NCBI GenBank assembly: GCA_012295275.1
Contig: CM022679.1
Span: 23,718,502-23,778,501 of the forward strand
Length of the DNA stretch: 60,000 nucleotides
Direction: 5' to 3'
From: Chrysomallon squamiferum
Taxonomy: Eukaryota > Mollusca > Gastropoda > Neomphalida > Peltospiridae
Under the pieces are notes generated by a model that worked only from the letters and a program-made list of their open reading frames with translations, was not told the DNA's origin and did not search any database. Of this stretch, positions 48,589-60,000 are shown in pieces. Made by a program: the position numbers and the translations under genes. Numbering within the stretch: position 1 is the stretch's first letter; every line of letters begins with the position of its first letter.

Positions 48589-51500
48589 ATGGCTGAAGCA
48601 AGTAGTGGACAGGCATTTGGTAAGTTATGATATACAGTGGAAAAAATAATAATGATTTCACTCACAAAATCATAATCATTTTGGATCTGCTAATATTCAT
48701 TTATCATAAGATTTAGAGACTGAAAGTCCAGGTAATAAGTGAGAATGTGTAAATATTTGGTAAAGCTGGCTTTTTTTCATTTTCCAACATTAATAATCAG
48801 AAACAATAATTTAATACATATCACACATTTGTTCCTGGTGTGTGTATGAGTATATATATATATATATATAATCTTCAAGCTTTTATTAAATTTTTCTATT
48901 ATTTTTAGACTAATTTTATTTACAAATACATTTTTGTCTTTAGTTAACAGTTTGTACTGTATAATAGTCATCTAATTCAACATTAATAAAAAATGAGATT
49001 TTATTGTTTTTTCTAATTACTGGACATTTTTTCAGAGTTTGAGATCAGTCTTGATCCATGTATTGTACATGAAGATGGCGATGAAGAAAATATAGAAGAT
49101 TATAAAGTGGTTTATGAATTAGTGAAGGAATTTCAATTTCTTAAAAATTGCTTTAGAAGTTTCAACTTCGTCAACATTGTCAGAGTTTCTCCTGATTTGA
49201 AAATTACTCTATCTGTATTGTCTTTAAAACATTTTACTGAACTTCTTAAAGAAATTAAGAATGGGAATCTGTCAAAAACAATTACAGATGTTGCAGTTAG
49301 TCAAGGAATTGAAGTAACTATTGGTGTATTTTCTCACACTAAACAGACATCTCATTTGCAACTGGCTGTATCTTTATGTGACGAAAAAAGAACAGAGAGA
49401 AAGGCCAAATCTCATTTTAAACCATCAAGGTAAGTAAGCTTAAGAACAAATAAAAATTTAACTGATTCAATTGTAAAAAAAATAAAAGAGCACAAGTTTA
49501 TGTAGATGAATGTATGTGACTAATAATTTTTTTTTTTTGTATATCTCATACATAAATATTTCAATTAAGTTATTAGTTTCCACATGAGTAGAAAAAATTG
49601 TCATATATCTGTAATTTGAATGTTTCAATTACTGATAAAAAAAAGAGTCCACTCAATGCAAAAAAAAGAAAAGAAAATCTGGTTACAAGAGGAAAAAAAG
49701 TACAGTATGCCAAAAAACAGATTAAGACCATTTACTGGTTGAGAAAAGAAAACTAACAAACTACAACTAAATAAAAAAAGCTAGTTTAGAATAAAGTGCT
49801 GTATTGCTCATTCAACAGTTTTCTTATTCAAAGTCTAATATTTTTTTTATACTGATTAACAGAATGGCTTATATAGATGTAACCATTGTTTTATATTTTA
49901 TTTGAAAATAAATTTAACCACTACCTTTGCAATTTATATGATTGTTGTTGTTTTTGTTTTTTTCTATTTATTTATTTACTATCATTATTATCATTTTTAT
50001 TTGTATCATATTATTATTATTATTATTATTATTATTTTGTTTCTGTTTGTTAAAGTGATTCTATATAATTTTTTGATAAATTTAAAAAAAATGTTTTTAT
50101 ATAATTGTACTGCTGAAATTCTGTTCAAGATTTTGTATGCATAAGAAATACAGAGAATTCTGGACATATTTTTATTGCACTAGCATGTTATGAACTACTT
50201 CCAACTAGAAAACTGTAATTTCTAATCCTAAGACCATTTTAATATTAGAACAAAAAAATAATAATTATGCATAATGTATTATTTTTGGTGAAAGCTTCAG
50301 TATGTTGTTTCTACATCTTCTTGTCTTCTGCTGTCCGCTGCCAGTTTGTTCCTGTCCATTGTCTCACATATCTTCCTTTATGTTACTACCTGTTATATGT
50401 CCATCAACTGCCTTGTTTTCCTACTGATGTACCTTGCCAGTCTGTGATCTTTGTTTTCTCTCTTAACTGGATGTTTGTGTTTTGGTCTGACTTTGTTTAT
50501 GTGGCTGCTTATCTCTTCTTTGCCTCATTATTTAATGCCCATGCATCACTGCTAGAAATACACATTGTAAACTTGTCACTTCAACGATTTCCTTGAATAT
50601 GTCCTGATACTTTGCAAAAGCAGTCCAGCTAGCCTTGTTCTTTTCATTAAATTAATATTGTTTAAATTATTTTCTTCTGATTGGTAAAAAAAATTAAAAT
50701 AAAATAAAATGAATGAATGAATGAATGAATAAGTAAGTAAGTAAACAAATAAGTAAATAAATGACAAAATAAAATTAATATTTTCAATAAAATGATGCAT
50801 ATTAAATTCATTAATATTTTGATATTAATATTCATCATTACTATTTTCAGCCGATATTATAATTAAAATGTATAGCTTATGAATTAGCTAATGTTGTATA
50901 TTGTATTTCTAATTGCAAAAATATATGGATTTCACTGACATCATGACATCTTTCTAGGCCTGAAACAAAGGAAACAGCAGAATTGTCAAAAGCCAAAGAC
51001 AAAACTAGGACACAGTGCACAGCAGAATTTGTAAGTGGTATTTTTATTATTTCTTAGACAAGTACTATTATTCTGTGAGACCGCATAAAAATATTATTAT
51101 TCAGCTGCCAAAAATAAATAAACAGGAATTTAAATGGCTCATTTTTGATTTTGTTGTACTGAAACATTTCAAATAGTATCTTACTGTACTGAAGAAATAA
51201 ATTGAAGATTTTTATCAACAAAGTTTGATCTCTAATTAAGTAGAAATGAACTGATAAAGAATGAAAATGTTTCACTTAAAAATAACAGTAATATTCTTAT
51301 ATTTAGTTAAGGCATTTGTATTTTGGTAAACATTAAATGATAGTAATACATTTTCTTTGTTTTTTTGTTTTTCTATCAGGGTACACAATGTTTGAAGTCA
51401 TCTGAAGAAAAAACACATTCTGCTTCAACAGCAGTTATTTGTAAGCAGTTTCGTGAAGGAACAGAAGTAGATAAAAAGAATCATGACCAAGGCAATTTAC

Positions 51501-54500
51501 AAAGTGAAAGAAAAACTGATGACAAAGAGATTCAGGTATGTATTAAGTTTTATTCTGCTTGATGTGATATAAGACATAGGGAAATAATTTTCAGTGACAA
51601 GGACAGGCCACAAGTAGAACAGATTATATGATTATGATAGTATCAGTGAACATTAGGAACATATTTTCTTATTTTGTATTAAATAATCAGAGGATACATT
51701 TAAATTTGTTTTTATTGTAAAGCTAGTTTAACTACAAATATCTCTGTTAACATAGCCAAAAAAAAGAAAGTCTATAAAAAAAATAATAACATAATAAAAT
51801 AAATGACTGAATTACCTAAATAAATTGGAAGATATGTACAAATACTATTAAAATGAATTTTTAATTTTAATTTCAATTTTTTATTTCAGTTAGTTGCCCG
51901 ATATCTTTAGATAACAGTTACTAAAAATAATTAACATGATGAATGTTATGCAAAACTGGTAAAGGTTCATTATTTATAAATGATTTAACATTAACAATTG
52001 TATGAATTCTTGAAAATATGTATTAAATTTCAATCATTGTTTTGATAATACATTTTATAACCTCAACATATTTTCTTGTTTTCAGTCTTTAAGTTTTCAG
52101 ATAGTTCTGCATATCCCTGTTGACAAATCTTTGCTGAATTCATATGTATATATTGAATTAAGAACTGAAAAAATCTACATAGGTTGGAAACACTTGTATA
52201 ACATTTGTGAAGAAATATGGATGAGCTCTATATTGTCTGTTCCTCCTGATACAGAAACATTGGAATATCGATGTGAATTTGACATAACCACTGGAAGAAT
52301 TTTCAAAACAGTTAAAAAATATATGGATTATAAATGGAAACAGGTAAAAATTAAACCAGTGATTCGAGACTTCTTTGTTCCTTTAGAAACAGACACAGTT
52401 GAAAAGGGAATTAGTCATCATCTTAAGCATCTGTTAACAACCTTTAACAGCAACTTTTTAAAAGATACAATAATGGATATTGATGATGTTATTATGTGTG
52501 CAAATAAATATAAGACATACAAAGCAATAAATTATAAAACAGTTGTTTTGCATACTGAAAGATACATTCTAGAAAATCAACTTGAAATACAGGAAACATA
52601 CATTATTTTGGGTTATATCTGTGGTCTGCTGCTTGGTGGTCATGAAACAACGAAAATTTTATCAAAACAAACATGTCTAGAAATACTTAAAACTTTGAAG
52701 ACACTTCCATGCACAGCTCTACCTGTAGGTTCACTGAAATATTTTGAAAATATTGCCGAAGACCTGTGCTCTAAAGCATTTCCTGATCAGCCAAGTATAG
52801 TGCAACTGTTTGAATTTTGTTATCCTGCAGTTACATCTTCTTATATGATACAAAAATGTAACAAATCCAAAAAACCTCAATTTGTGTGCAGTATGGAAAC
52901 ATGTGAATCTATCTGCCATAAAATTATCAGTCAGAGAGAATCAGGAGATAAAGATGCAATGTTGCTCCTACACACCTTTTTAAAACACTCACCCATTGAT
53001 TGCAGTATTTATGCAGCACAAAACTTGGATTTGTTAAATCAGACTGAATTTGTTAACTGTTTCAGATCACGATTTGAAGATGAATGTAATGTGTATGCCA
53101 GAACTAAGAATTTTGCAGCCTTGCACAAGCTTGTTTGTGATTTATCTTCAACACATGAAGATATTGTATTGATACTCTCAGAAATATTAACAAAAACAAT
53201 GATTAGCATGGTAAAGTCATTGAATAAATCTGACACTGCTGAGTATCCTGAAATAGAGAAGTTAATGGATTGTCACATTCTTTTCAAATCAAACAAATCT
53301 TTTGACAGACTTTGTGCAGTCATGGCTGAATCAGATAACAAGTTTATACATATTTTTTTTTTGAAAATGCTTGATTCAGAACAAATGACTGATGTAAGCA
53401 GTACTTCCCTGTTCAATTATGTAAAGACATGGTTTGAGACAGCAGTCAACCATCACTGCAGTGAGAAACGATATAAAGATGTATGTGATGACCTCCCACT
53501 GGTCTATAAGCATCTAAATAACCTGCTGAAAACAACATCAGTTTCAAGGCAGGAAATACTTATAAATGAATTGAAAGAAAAAACATTTCTATTTCTTAAA
53601 AAAATTCCACTAAATAAATTAATGCAGGGAGTTTGTGATTCAGAGATTCTTGACAATATTGAGTTAACAGATCTATTTAGTGAACATTTAATTAGGAAGT
53701 TATCAAGCTCAGATGGAAAGGAGTGTATTCTCTCCACCATTGGAACATTTTCAAAACAAAAAGCTTTTGACGCCTCAAGGTATGCTTAATATTTACTTTT
53801 TAAAAATATTTTGCAGTTATTCCACTTTTAATCTGAATAATTTTATCCTTGGTCTACATGTCTTTTAGCAACATAGATAAAAATATTTTACTTCATCATT
53901 ATTTTCAAAGATTTTATATATATTGAAAGAAAATCAAAATTGTAATAAAAAACAACAGAATTTACAAAATAACAGTTCCTATGAATTTTACTTCTGTTAC
54001 ATATAAATGTTTTTATTTGCCATTGATGACCTTTTTCATTAACTAAGAATTTGGTAAAAATAATTCAATAAATTTATATTTTTATTTGAACTATCACGAA
54101 ATAACTGCATACTGAAGTAAAATAAAATTTATAAATAAAATACATTTCAATGCTTTTATTATTTATTTGATCAGCACATCACGTATAATGAATATATGTG
54201 ACACCAGTTTTATATGCCCAGGCACTGATAATGCAACATTCTTGGTTTCACTGAAATCAATTGGTTTCAAAGTTTTTCAAAATTCATTTTGTTAGTTATT
54301 GAAGACATTTGGAACTGAAAGGGCAAATATGAATTTTCATCACTGAGGTGATGATTATTATTATTCAATAAATTTAATATTGACAAATGTCAGTGAGACT
54401 GTCTGGTATCACAGATAACATAAGACTGAATTGCTGGCCTGATATCCATCAGGCTTGCTTGTTGCTGTTAACATTTTGTGATTCCACTTGGCTGCTTCAA

Positions 54501-55712
54501 ACGGTTAGGTATTTCCTGAAACACTAGGTATAGCTGGTTATACTAGAAAATGTTGCAACACAATCTCAGTGGTCATTTGTGAAGAATAATACTGTCAATT
54601 TACATGGCTTATTTATTCATAAATGCCACACAAAAATATAAACCAATTAAATATCTTTAGCAAAAGGCTAGATGTAAAATGTGAATTTACATTAATTATT
54701 TGAAAATGAAAACAAATAAGATAAAAAATATTACAAATGTAGACAAATGTACAAAAAATGCTCATTTTATTCAAGTTAGGAAAATATTATACATACACTG
54801 CTTTTTTCTTATTTTCCCAGATCTTTGACTAAATTGCTGATTGTTGCCATTGAGGTTTCTGGATTGACTGATGCAAGTTCAGATTTGGATAGATTGAAAC
54901 TTATGCTAAAAAATGTGGATTTTTGGATAAAATTAATGAATGTGCACGGAATACATTCTTATCAAGTAAAGAAACACACAGGTTTTGTCACAGCGCAGAA
55001 ATGTCTTGTTTCTATTTCAGAGCAGTTAATCTCCCAGAGGCTGAAATGCAATGAAGTAGAACAATTGAAAGCATTTGAAAATGAAAATGGCAAATGTATT
55101 GTTCACCTATTGAATGTATGTCCAGCCTACCAGGGAAAAGATATCGATAAAGCATGGAATCTGGTAACAGAAAAAATAGTGAACTTTAGAAAACTTCTTG
55201 ATGTTTCTTTTGCAATTTTGCAGAAACTAAAGAGAGGTATTGAAAAAGATTTTCTTCCAAATATTCCACGTTTCAATAACGCAGTGGTATATTTTGAAAA
55301 GAAAAAAGAACATTTTGTAAATGGTGGTGTCTGCTTGTATGAACTAGATGATGGTTCTTTTGTTTCACCTTTAATATATACACTTTTCAGTCTGCAAATG
55401 AGTCAAATGTTAGATTCTGAAGTCTTTTTGACTCTCAGTGGACACATTGTTGAAACAGTAATAAACAATCCTATTGAGGATTTGGAATCAGAATGCATAG
55501 AAGAATCTATTTCCCAAATGTTTGGTGAAGAAGATCCTGAGATAATAAAGTTACCAGCTGTAGTTCTTTCCATTCTGAAAAAGTTGGAAGATGAAGGTAT
55601 TGATAAGTATAAAGCTGCATGGAATCCTGTGTTCATGGAAGAAGCTGAAGATATTTCTGAAATTAAAATCATTGTTGAAGTATCTGATCTGGAATCTGAG
55701 ATTCATTTGCTG
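48589..55712 (+). CDS. RNF213/mysterin-like gene, intact N-terminal part (continues as the disrupted segment to the window end)
   Basis: Phase-consistent exons: 48589-48619, 49036-49429, 50958-51030, 51380-51535, 52086-53779 and the start of a large exon at 54821. The start MAEASSGQAF is the first ATG in frame after two mini-frames. The N-terminal 230 residues are polar and low-complexity (KETAELSKAKDKTRTQC). A segment in exon 5 (FQIVLHIPVDKSLL, then YIGWKHLY and PPDTETLEYRCEF) could be a diverged carbohydrate-binding CBM20-like module as in RNF213, which is inference. The rest is alpha-helical without a nameable motif and corresponds by position to the long helical stalk of mysterin. Identity rests on the AAA+ modules downstream. 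No frameshift or stop up to 55712. Confidence 0.85.
53780..54820. other. Intron of the RNF213-like gene
   Basis: Flanked by donor GTATGC and acceptor TTTTCCCAG. AT-rich, no embedded gene or clear transposon seen. Confidence 0.7.
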
Positions 55713-58700
55713 AAAAAATCGTAAAGAAAAGTTTCCATATTGGATTTTTGATTCACTTTTGATGATTAGAGAGTACAAGAGATATGAAGAGAAAGTTCAT
55801 GCAGTCAAACAAAGTTTTGGGAATTGTTGGAATTAAAGATGAATTGGATGATGGCTTTTCTCAAGCAGTGAAATCATTTTATGCTCTGAAAAACAGTAAT
55901 CCTGAAGGAATTACATTGAAACAACTGCATGCAGCAAAATGTCAGTTTTCTCTGATTGATGAAATCATTGATGATGACTTTTTGGATATTTTGAAACAAC
56001 TGAGTAAAGCATCATCTTTGGTTGAGTTTCTTTTTGAAACTGCAGAAGATGATTTACGCCAGTTAATAGATTCAGTGGAAGAACATTCAGAACAATTTAT
56101 ACAAGAGTCCACAATTTCTGCACTCATAGATGTCAAAAGATTTTTGAATTCTATTTTGAAGAACAAGATGCAGTTCGATAAAATAGAAGTATTTTTAAAG
56201 ACTTTGGAAAAGGCTGCTTCTGCAAATGACAAGACAACTCTAGCAGGCAAAATAAATATTCATGGGTTGAAATCACTTTACAAATCTGTATCCAATCGAG
56301 GTGAACTGACCAAAGACATTGTAACCAAAGCAGTCAAATCAGGATCAAAATTTATTATTTCACTGAAAGAAAATGGTTGCTGTGAATTTTCTTTACAATG
56401 CAAATCTCATGGTCAGAAAGAGGTGTACTCCCAGTCTGATCTTGATGATTTGCGAAGTCGAGCACTTTTACTTGTCAACACAGAAACTAAAAGAAAACAA
56501 GGAGGAAAACACAAAGCAAAACTTCAGGCAGACTTGAAATTGTTTATAGATGCCTTGGACAGTGTCATCTGCATAGCAGGATGCTTTGTAAAACTTGCTC
56601 AGGCTGGTCATCCTGATTATGTCTCCAAAAGCAAAAGCATTCACATTACAATAGAAGATTTGAAAGACAAAATAAAATGTCTTGAACAACATTTTGAGGA
56701 GTGGATGGAGATACTGAATGAAAATCGTGAACATTATTTTTGGTTGAACTGGTTTTTTCCTGAGCAACTTTTAAAAATTAGAGACTATTTGGAAAATGGT
56801 ACCAATGACACCTACATTGCAACACTTTTTGAATATGGAGGCTTTAATGTAGAATTTCTTAGCAAAGGAAGAGACATCTTTAATGAAATAACTGACAATG
56901 AAAACAGTCATTCATTTTCACTGCCTTTGGTTGGACAAACACTTGATATTGCATTAAAAAATACATTGTTTCAGCCAAAGCATTTTCCTAAAGAAAAGAA
57001 TGACTCAAAAACTACACATATGATACAGAAAGGTCAACTTTTTGTTGCTGCCATAGATGAAAACAGCAAGCTGGTTATTCCAACTATTTTGGCAATATAT
57101 AAAAACACAACAGGATTCCTTCCCATGCCACATCAAATTCTGTTTTGTAATTCAGATACAAAATGGGAATGTATTTTTCTTCTTTTACAAAGATGCATCC
57201 GATCAGATGGTCCTGTCTTTGGAAAACAGCTGTATTGCATTGTTGGTGTTGAAAAACTATCAAATGAAGTACAGTTTAAGCTTGTTGATGAATTAGATGA
57301 AATGCTGCAAAAACCATTTCCATATCTAGCTATAATCTGTCAAGGTGGCACACATCACCCATTTATTGATCACTTTGATACATATGTGCATCATATTCAA
57401 CCAATGACAAATAATGCCATTGAAAAATGTTTCAGAACGTTATGGCCTATGGTTGTAACAATTACATCAGATGTTTCAGGTCAAGGTAAAACAGAACTTG
57501 TTTATGATATGGCAGCTGAGCATGACAAGGGGATACGTACTATTCATATTAGTGGAGATATCAATATTAAATCTTTGAAAGAAAGAATGTCTCAACTAAA
57601 TCTGTTACCTCATCATGTTCTCCATATTGATATAGGGACGGTTTCAAAACCTAATGAATTGGATCTGCTTTTGTTTCAGCTAATAATTTTGGGATTTCTT
57701 GTTGATGGACCATCCCTTTTTCAGTTACCAACTCAATACATATCAATTGAGGTAGCTAATTCAATTAACAATGTCCTTCGAAATTCATTGCAAACAGTTA
57801 TGTTTTTCAACCGTAAAATTACGCAATCTTCCTGAATGCTGGCTATGCTTTTCGCTACAAGGTGACAAATTGAAAATAACAATGTAAAATCAGCATTGAT
57901 TTTCAGCATCAAATCTTCTGGCTATGCACAAAGAAAATAACAATGTAAAATCAGCATTGATGCGTGCACTTATTGACTTTTCAACAGAATTTTCTACAAG
58001 ATCTGTTCAAGCCTACAGAGAAGAACAAACTGCTAATGTTTCACAGATATTGGATGCAAGTATGTGCAGTGAATCTTCATTTTCAGTTTCTACATCAGCA
58101 GTATCAATGACCAAAAGAGTTGAAAATATGATTCAATGGAGAGAAAGTAATCATCTTATCGTGGCATTTCATAATTCAGATATACAGACATTATCTGCTC
58201 TTTACAGAGAGAGATTTCTTGTGCCAAAACACATCAAAGATCTTTTTGAAACACAAGTCAAGAAAAAATTGCCTGATTTTCAAAGTCTTGATCAAAAACA
58301 GCTACAAGAAATACTCCAGAGAATTGCTCGATCTGCAGCTGGGGATATTCCAAAAGAAACTCTACTTAAACTTTGACATGATTATGCCCTAACACCAGAC
58401 AATCTTTTGAAAATGATTCTTATCATTCTCAGAATAAAAGCTCATGTTCCTGTTATTATCATGGGTGAAACTGGTTGTGGAAAAACTAGTTTGATTCGCT
58501 ATCTTGCAGTAATCTGTGATGTGAAGCTGGAAGTGCAAAACATACATGCAGGTACAGATGAATCAACTATTACCAAAAGGGTTATGGATGCAAATGAAAA
58601 AGCTAAAGCAAACTTACATGAGCCAGTATGGGTGTTCCTTGATGAGATAAATACTTGTAATCATTTAGGATTGATCAACAACATAGTTTGCCATCATATT

Positions 58701-60000
58701 TGTCAAGATACGGCACTGGCACCAAATCTTGTACTTATGGCTGCATGCAATCCATATAAACTGCGAAATGAAGCTTCTGTTCTGACTGCTGGTTTAACAA
58801 CAAAAATAAAAACTGATGAACAGTCTAAGCTCGTATACAGAGTAAACCCACTTCCAGAAACAATGGTTGATTTTGTTTGGGACTATGGAAGCTTGTCTGA
58901 TGAAGATGAAAAGGTCTATATCCAGAGAATGGTAGATGGTATTGTGCAAGACCATTTAGTTAAGTTGTTGGTGGAACTGCTTGTAATGTCACAAAATTTC
59001 ACGAAAAAAACAATGCAGAATGAATCCTGTGTTAGTCTTCGAGATGTTAGTCGATGCAAGAGGCTAATTGTTTGGTTCAAATCTACACTGAAAACTAAAT
59101 ATCCAAGAACTTACCAATAACCAGTGTGAAATAAAATCAGTAATTTTATCCCTAGCTCATTCTTACCATTCTCGTTTGGCTAAAAATACAGAAAGATGTC
59201 AATACAGAAAGGATATGTTGAACCTATTCATGAGTCATAAAATAACAGGATTTACCTCAGAAAAGGACATTCTTGATGCCATCCTCTTAGAGCAAAAGGA
59301 CATATTGAACAGAATGGAACTTCCAGAAGGAACAGCAAGAAATATTGCATTACAAGAGAATGTTTTTGTCATATTGGTATGTATTTTGAATCATATTCCA
59401 ATATTTGTTATTGGCAAACCAGGTTGTAGCAAATCACTGTCACTGCAGTTGATCAAAAATAATTTGAGAGGTAAAGATTCACATGATGAATATTTCAAAA
59501 CTCTTCCTCAGCTCTACTGTATATCATATCAGGGTTCAGAGTCATCAACATCAGATGGTCTTGTTAAGGTCTTTGATAAAGCCAAACGATACAGAAAGCA
59601 CAATAAAGAAGATGATGTCCTGCCAGTTGTCGTTCTTGATGAAATTGGTCTTGCAGAGGTTTCAAGGTTCAATCCTCTTAAAGTTTTGCACAGTTTACTT
59701 GAGCCAGGTGATAAAGAAGTACCAGATATTGCTGTTGTTGGTATTTCTAACTGGGCTCTTGATGCAGCAAAAATGAATCGAGCTATTCATCTGTCTAGGC
59801 CAGACATGGATGTTGATGAGCTTTACTTAACTGGAGTGTCAATCAGTGAGGCATCCATAAAAGCAGAGCATAAAATTTCGACTTCATTATTTAGTCCAGA
59901 AAAAGTACTTCAAGATAATTTTCAAAATATAGACCATAATCTTTTAAAAGCCATTGCAGAATCATACAAGTCTTATATATATAAACAAAGCTATCAAAAC
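55713..60000 (+). pseudogene. RNF213/mysterin-like AAA+ region, disrupted; runs off the right edge
   Basis: Same gene as 48589-55712. It holds a degenerate first AAA module (SDVSGQGKTELVYDMA, about 57465-57520), then a second with Walker A GETGCGKTSLI and Walker B VWVFLDEINTC plus AACNPYK (58463-58760). A further module has IGKPGCSKSLS, VVVLDEIGLAE and ISNWALDAAKMNRAI (59410-59790). These match RNF213, a giant ATPase and E3 ubiquitin ligase; its RING would lie off the window. Lesions: +1 in the six-A run 55713-55718; +1 within 55815-55821; +1 in the T run 57803-57807; a 27-nt insertion 57873-57899 with TAA and TGA in frame; an in-frame TGA at 58374-58376; +1 at 59111-59112. Frame then stays open to 60000. 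The nonsense codon and duplication favour a pseudogene, while the homopolymer shifts could be base-calling errors. Confidence 0.72.

Noticed and set aside
50267-50596. 109-codon hydrophobic frame in an RNF213-like intron
   Set aside because: Pyrimidine-rich intron sequence; no conserved motif, no splice signals used in phase, and inside a well-defined intron.
1-60000. CRISPR arrays, operons, ribosome binding sites or other prokaryotic features
   Set aside because: Short direct repeats here are microsatellites or exon-edge arrays; introns and transposon types show eukaryotic nuclear DNA.

Overview
This window is metazoan nuclear DNA. It is AT-rich, with long introns, GT-AG splice junctions, abundant microsatellites and decayed eukaryotic transposons. 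The gene set (a hog/Hint gene, an IKK, a RING-UBL-TerD protein and an RNF213-like giant E3 ligase) suggests a lophotrochozoan, most likely a mollusc. I infer this from gene content and repeat style and cannot name the species.

Layout. (1) 974-3686, minus: 5' six exons of a phospholipase B-like gene that runs off the left edge. (2) 5825-17034, minus: a complete 19-exon I-kappa-B kinase gene (770 aa), with every splice phase consistent. A Tc1-type relic and a tandem tRNA-like SINE lie in its introns, and a probable non-coding first exon lies near 20.8-20.95 kb. (3) 21961-24409, plus, head to head with IKK: a small secreted or GPI-anchored cysteine-rich protein (131 aa). A deleted Tigger/pogo element lies in its intron 1. 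(4) A relic of a non-LTR retrotransposon at about 24.8-25.3 kb. (5) 25680-32444, plus: an eight-exon hog gene with a signal peptide, a short eight-cysteine domain and a Hint domain, broken by one single-base frameshift. A 285-bp TIR element lies in its intron 5. (6) 33.37-34.68 kb, minus: a decayed inverted copy of hog exons 6-8. (7) 34.9-41.3 kb: gene-poor, with minisatellites and a TA-flanked pogo-like element. (8) 41342-43803, minus: a three-exon RING-like + ubiquitin-like + TerD gene with one single-base frameshift. (9) 43.9-48.5 kb: an inverted-repeat element, then a degenerate tandem array of 1.0-1.3-kb units. (10) 48530 to the right edge, plus: the 5' part of an RNF213/mysterin-like gene. 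It is clean up to 55.7 kb, then carries four +1 shifts, a 27-bp stop-bearing duplication and a nonsense codon.

How the genes relate. IKK is the NF-kappa-B-activating kinase, RNF213 is an AAA+ ubiquitin ligase linked to antimicrobial defence, and the RING-UBL-TerD protein pairs ubiquitin-related folds with a stress domain best known from bacteria. The right half is therefore ubiquitin/stress-themed and the left half holds a lysosomal enzyme and an immune kinase. Nothing in the sequence shows co-regulation. The most unusual structural pattern is that several exon borders (two in the PLBD gene, three in IKK) are themselves the end unit of degenerate tandem arrays extending into the intron.
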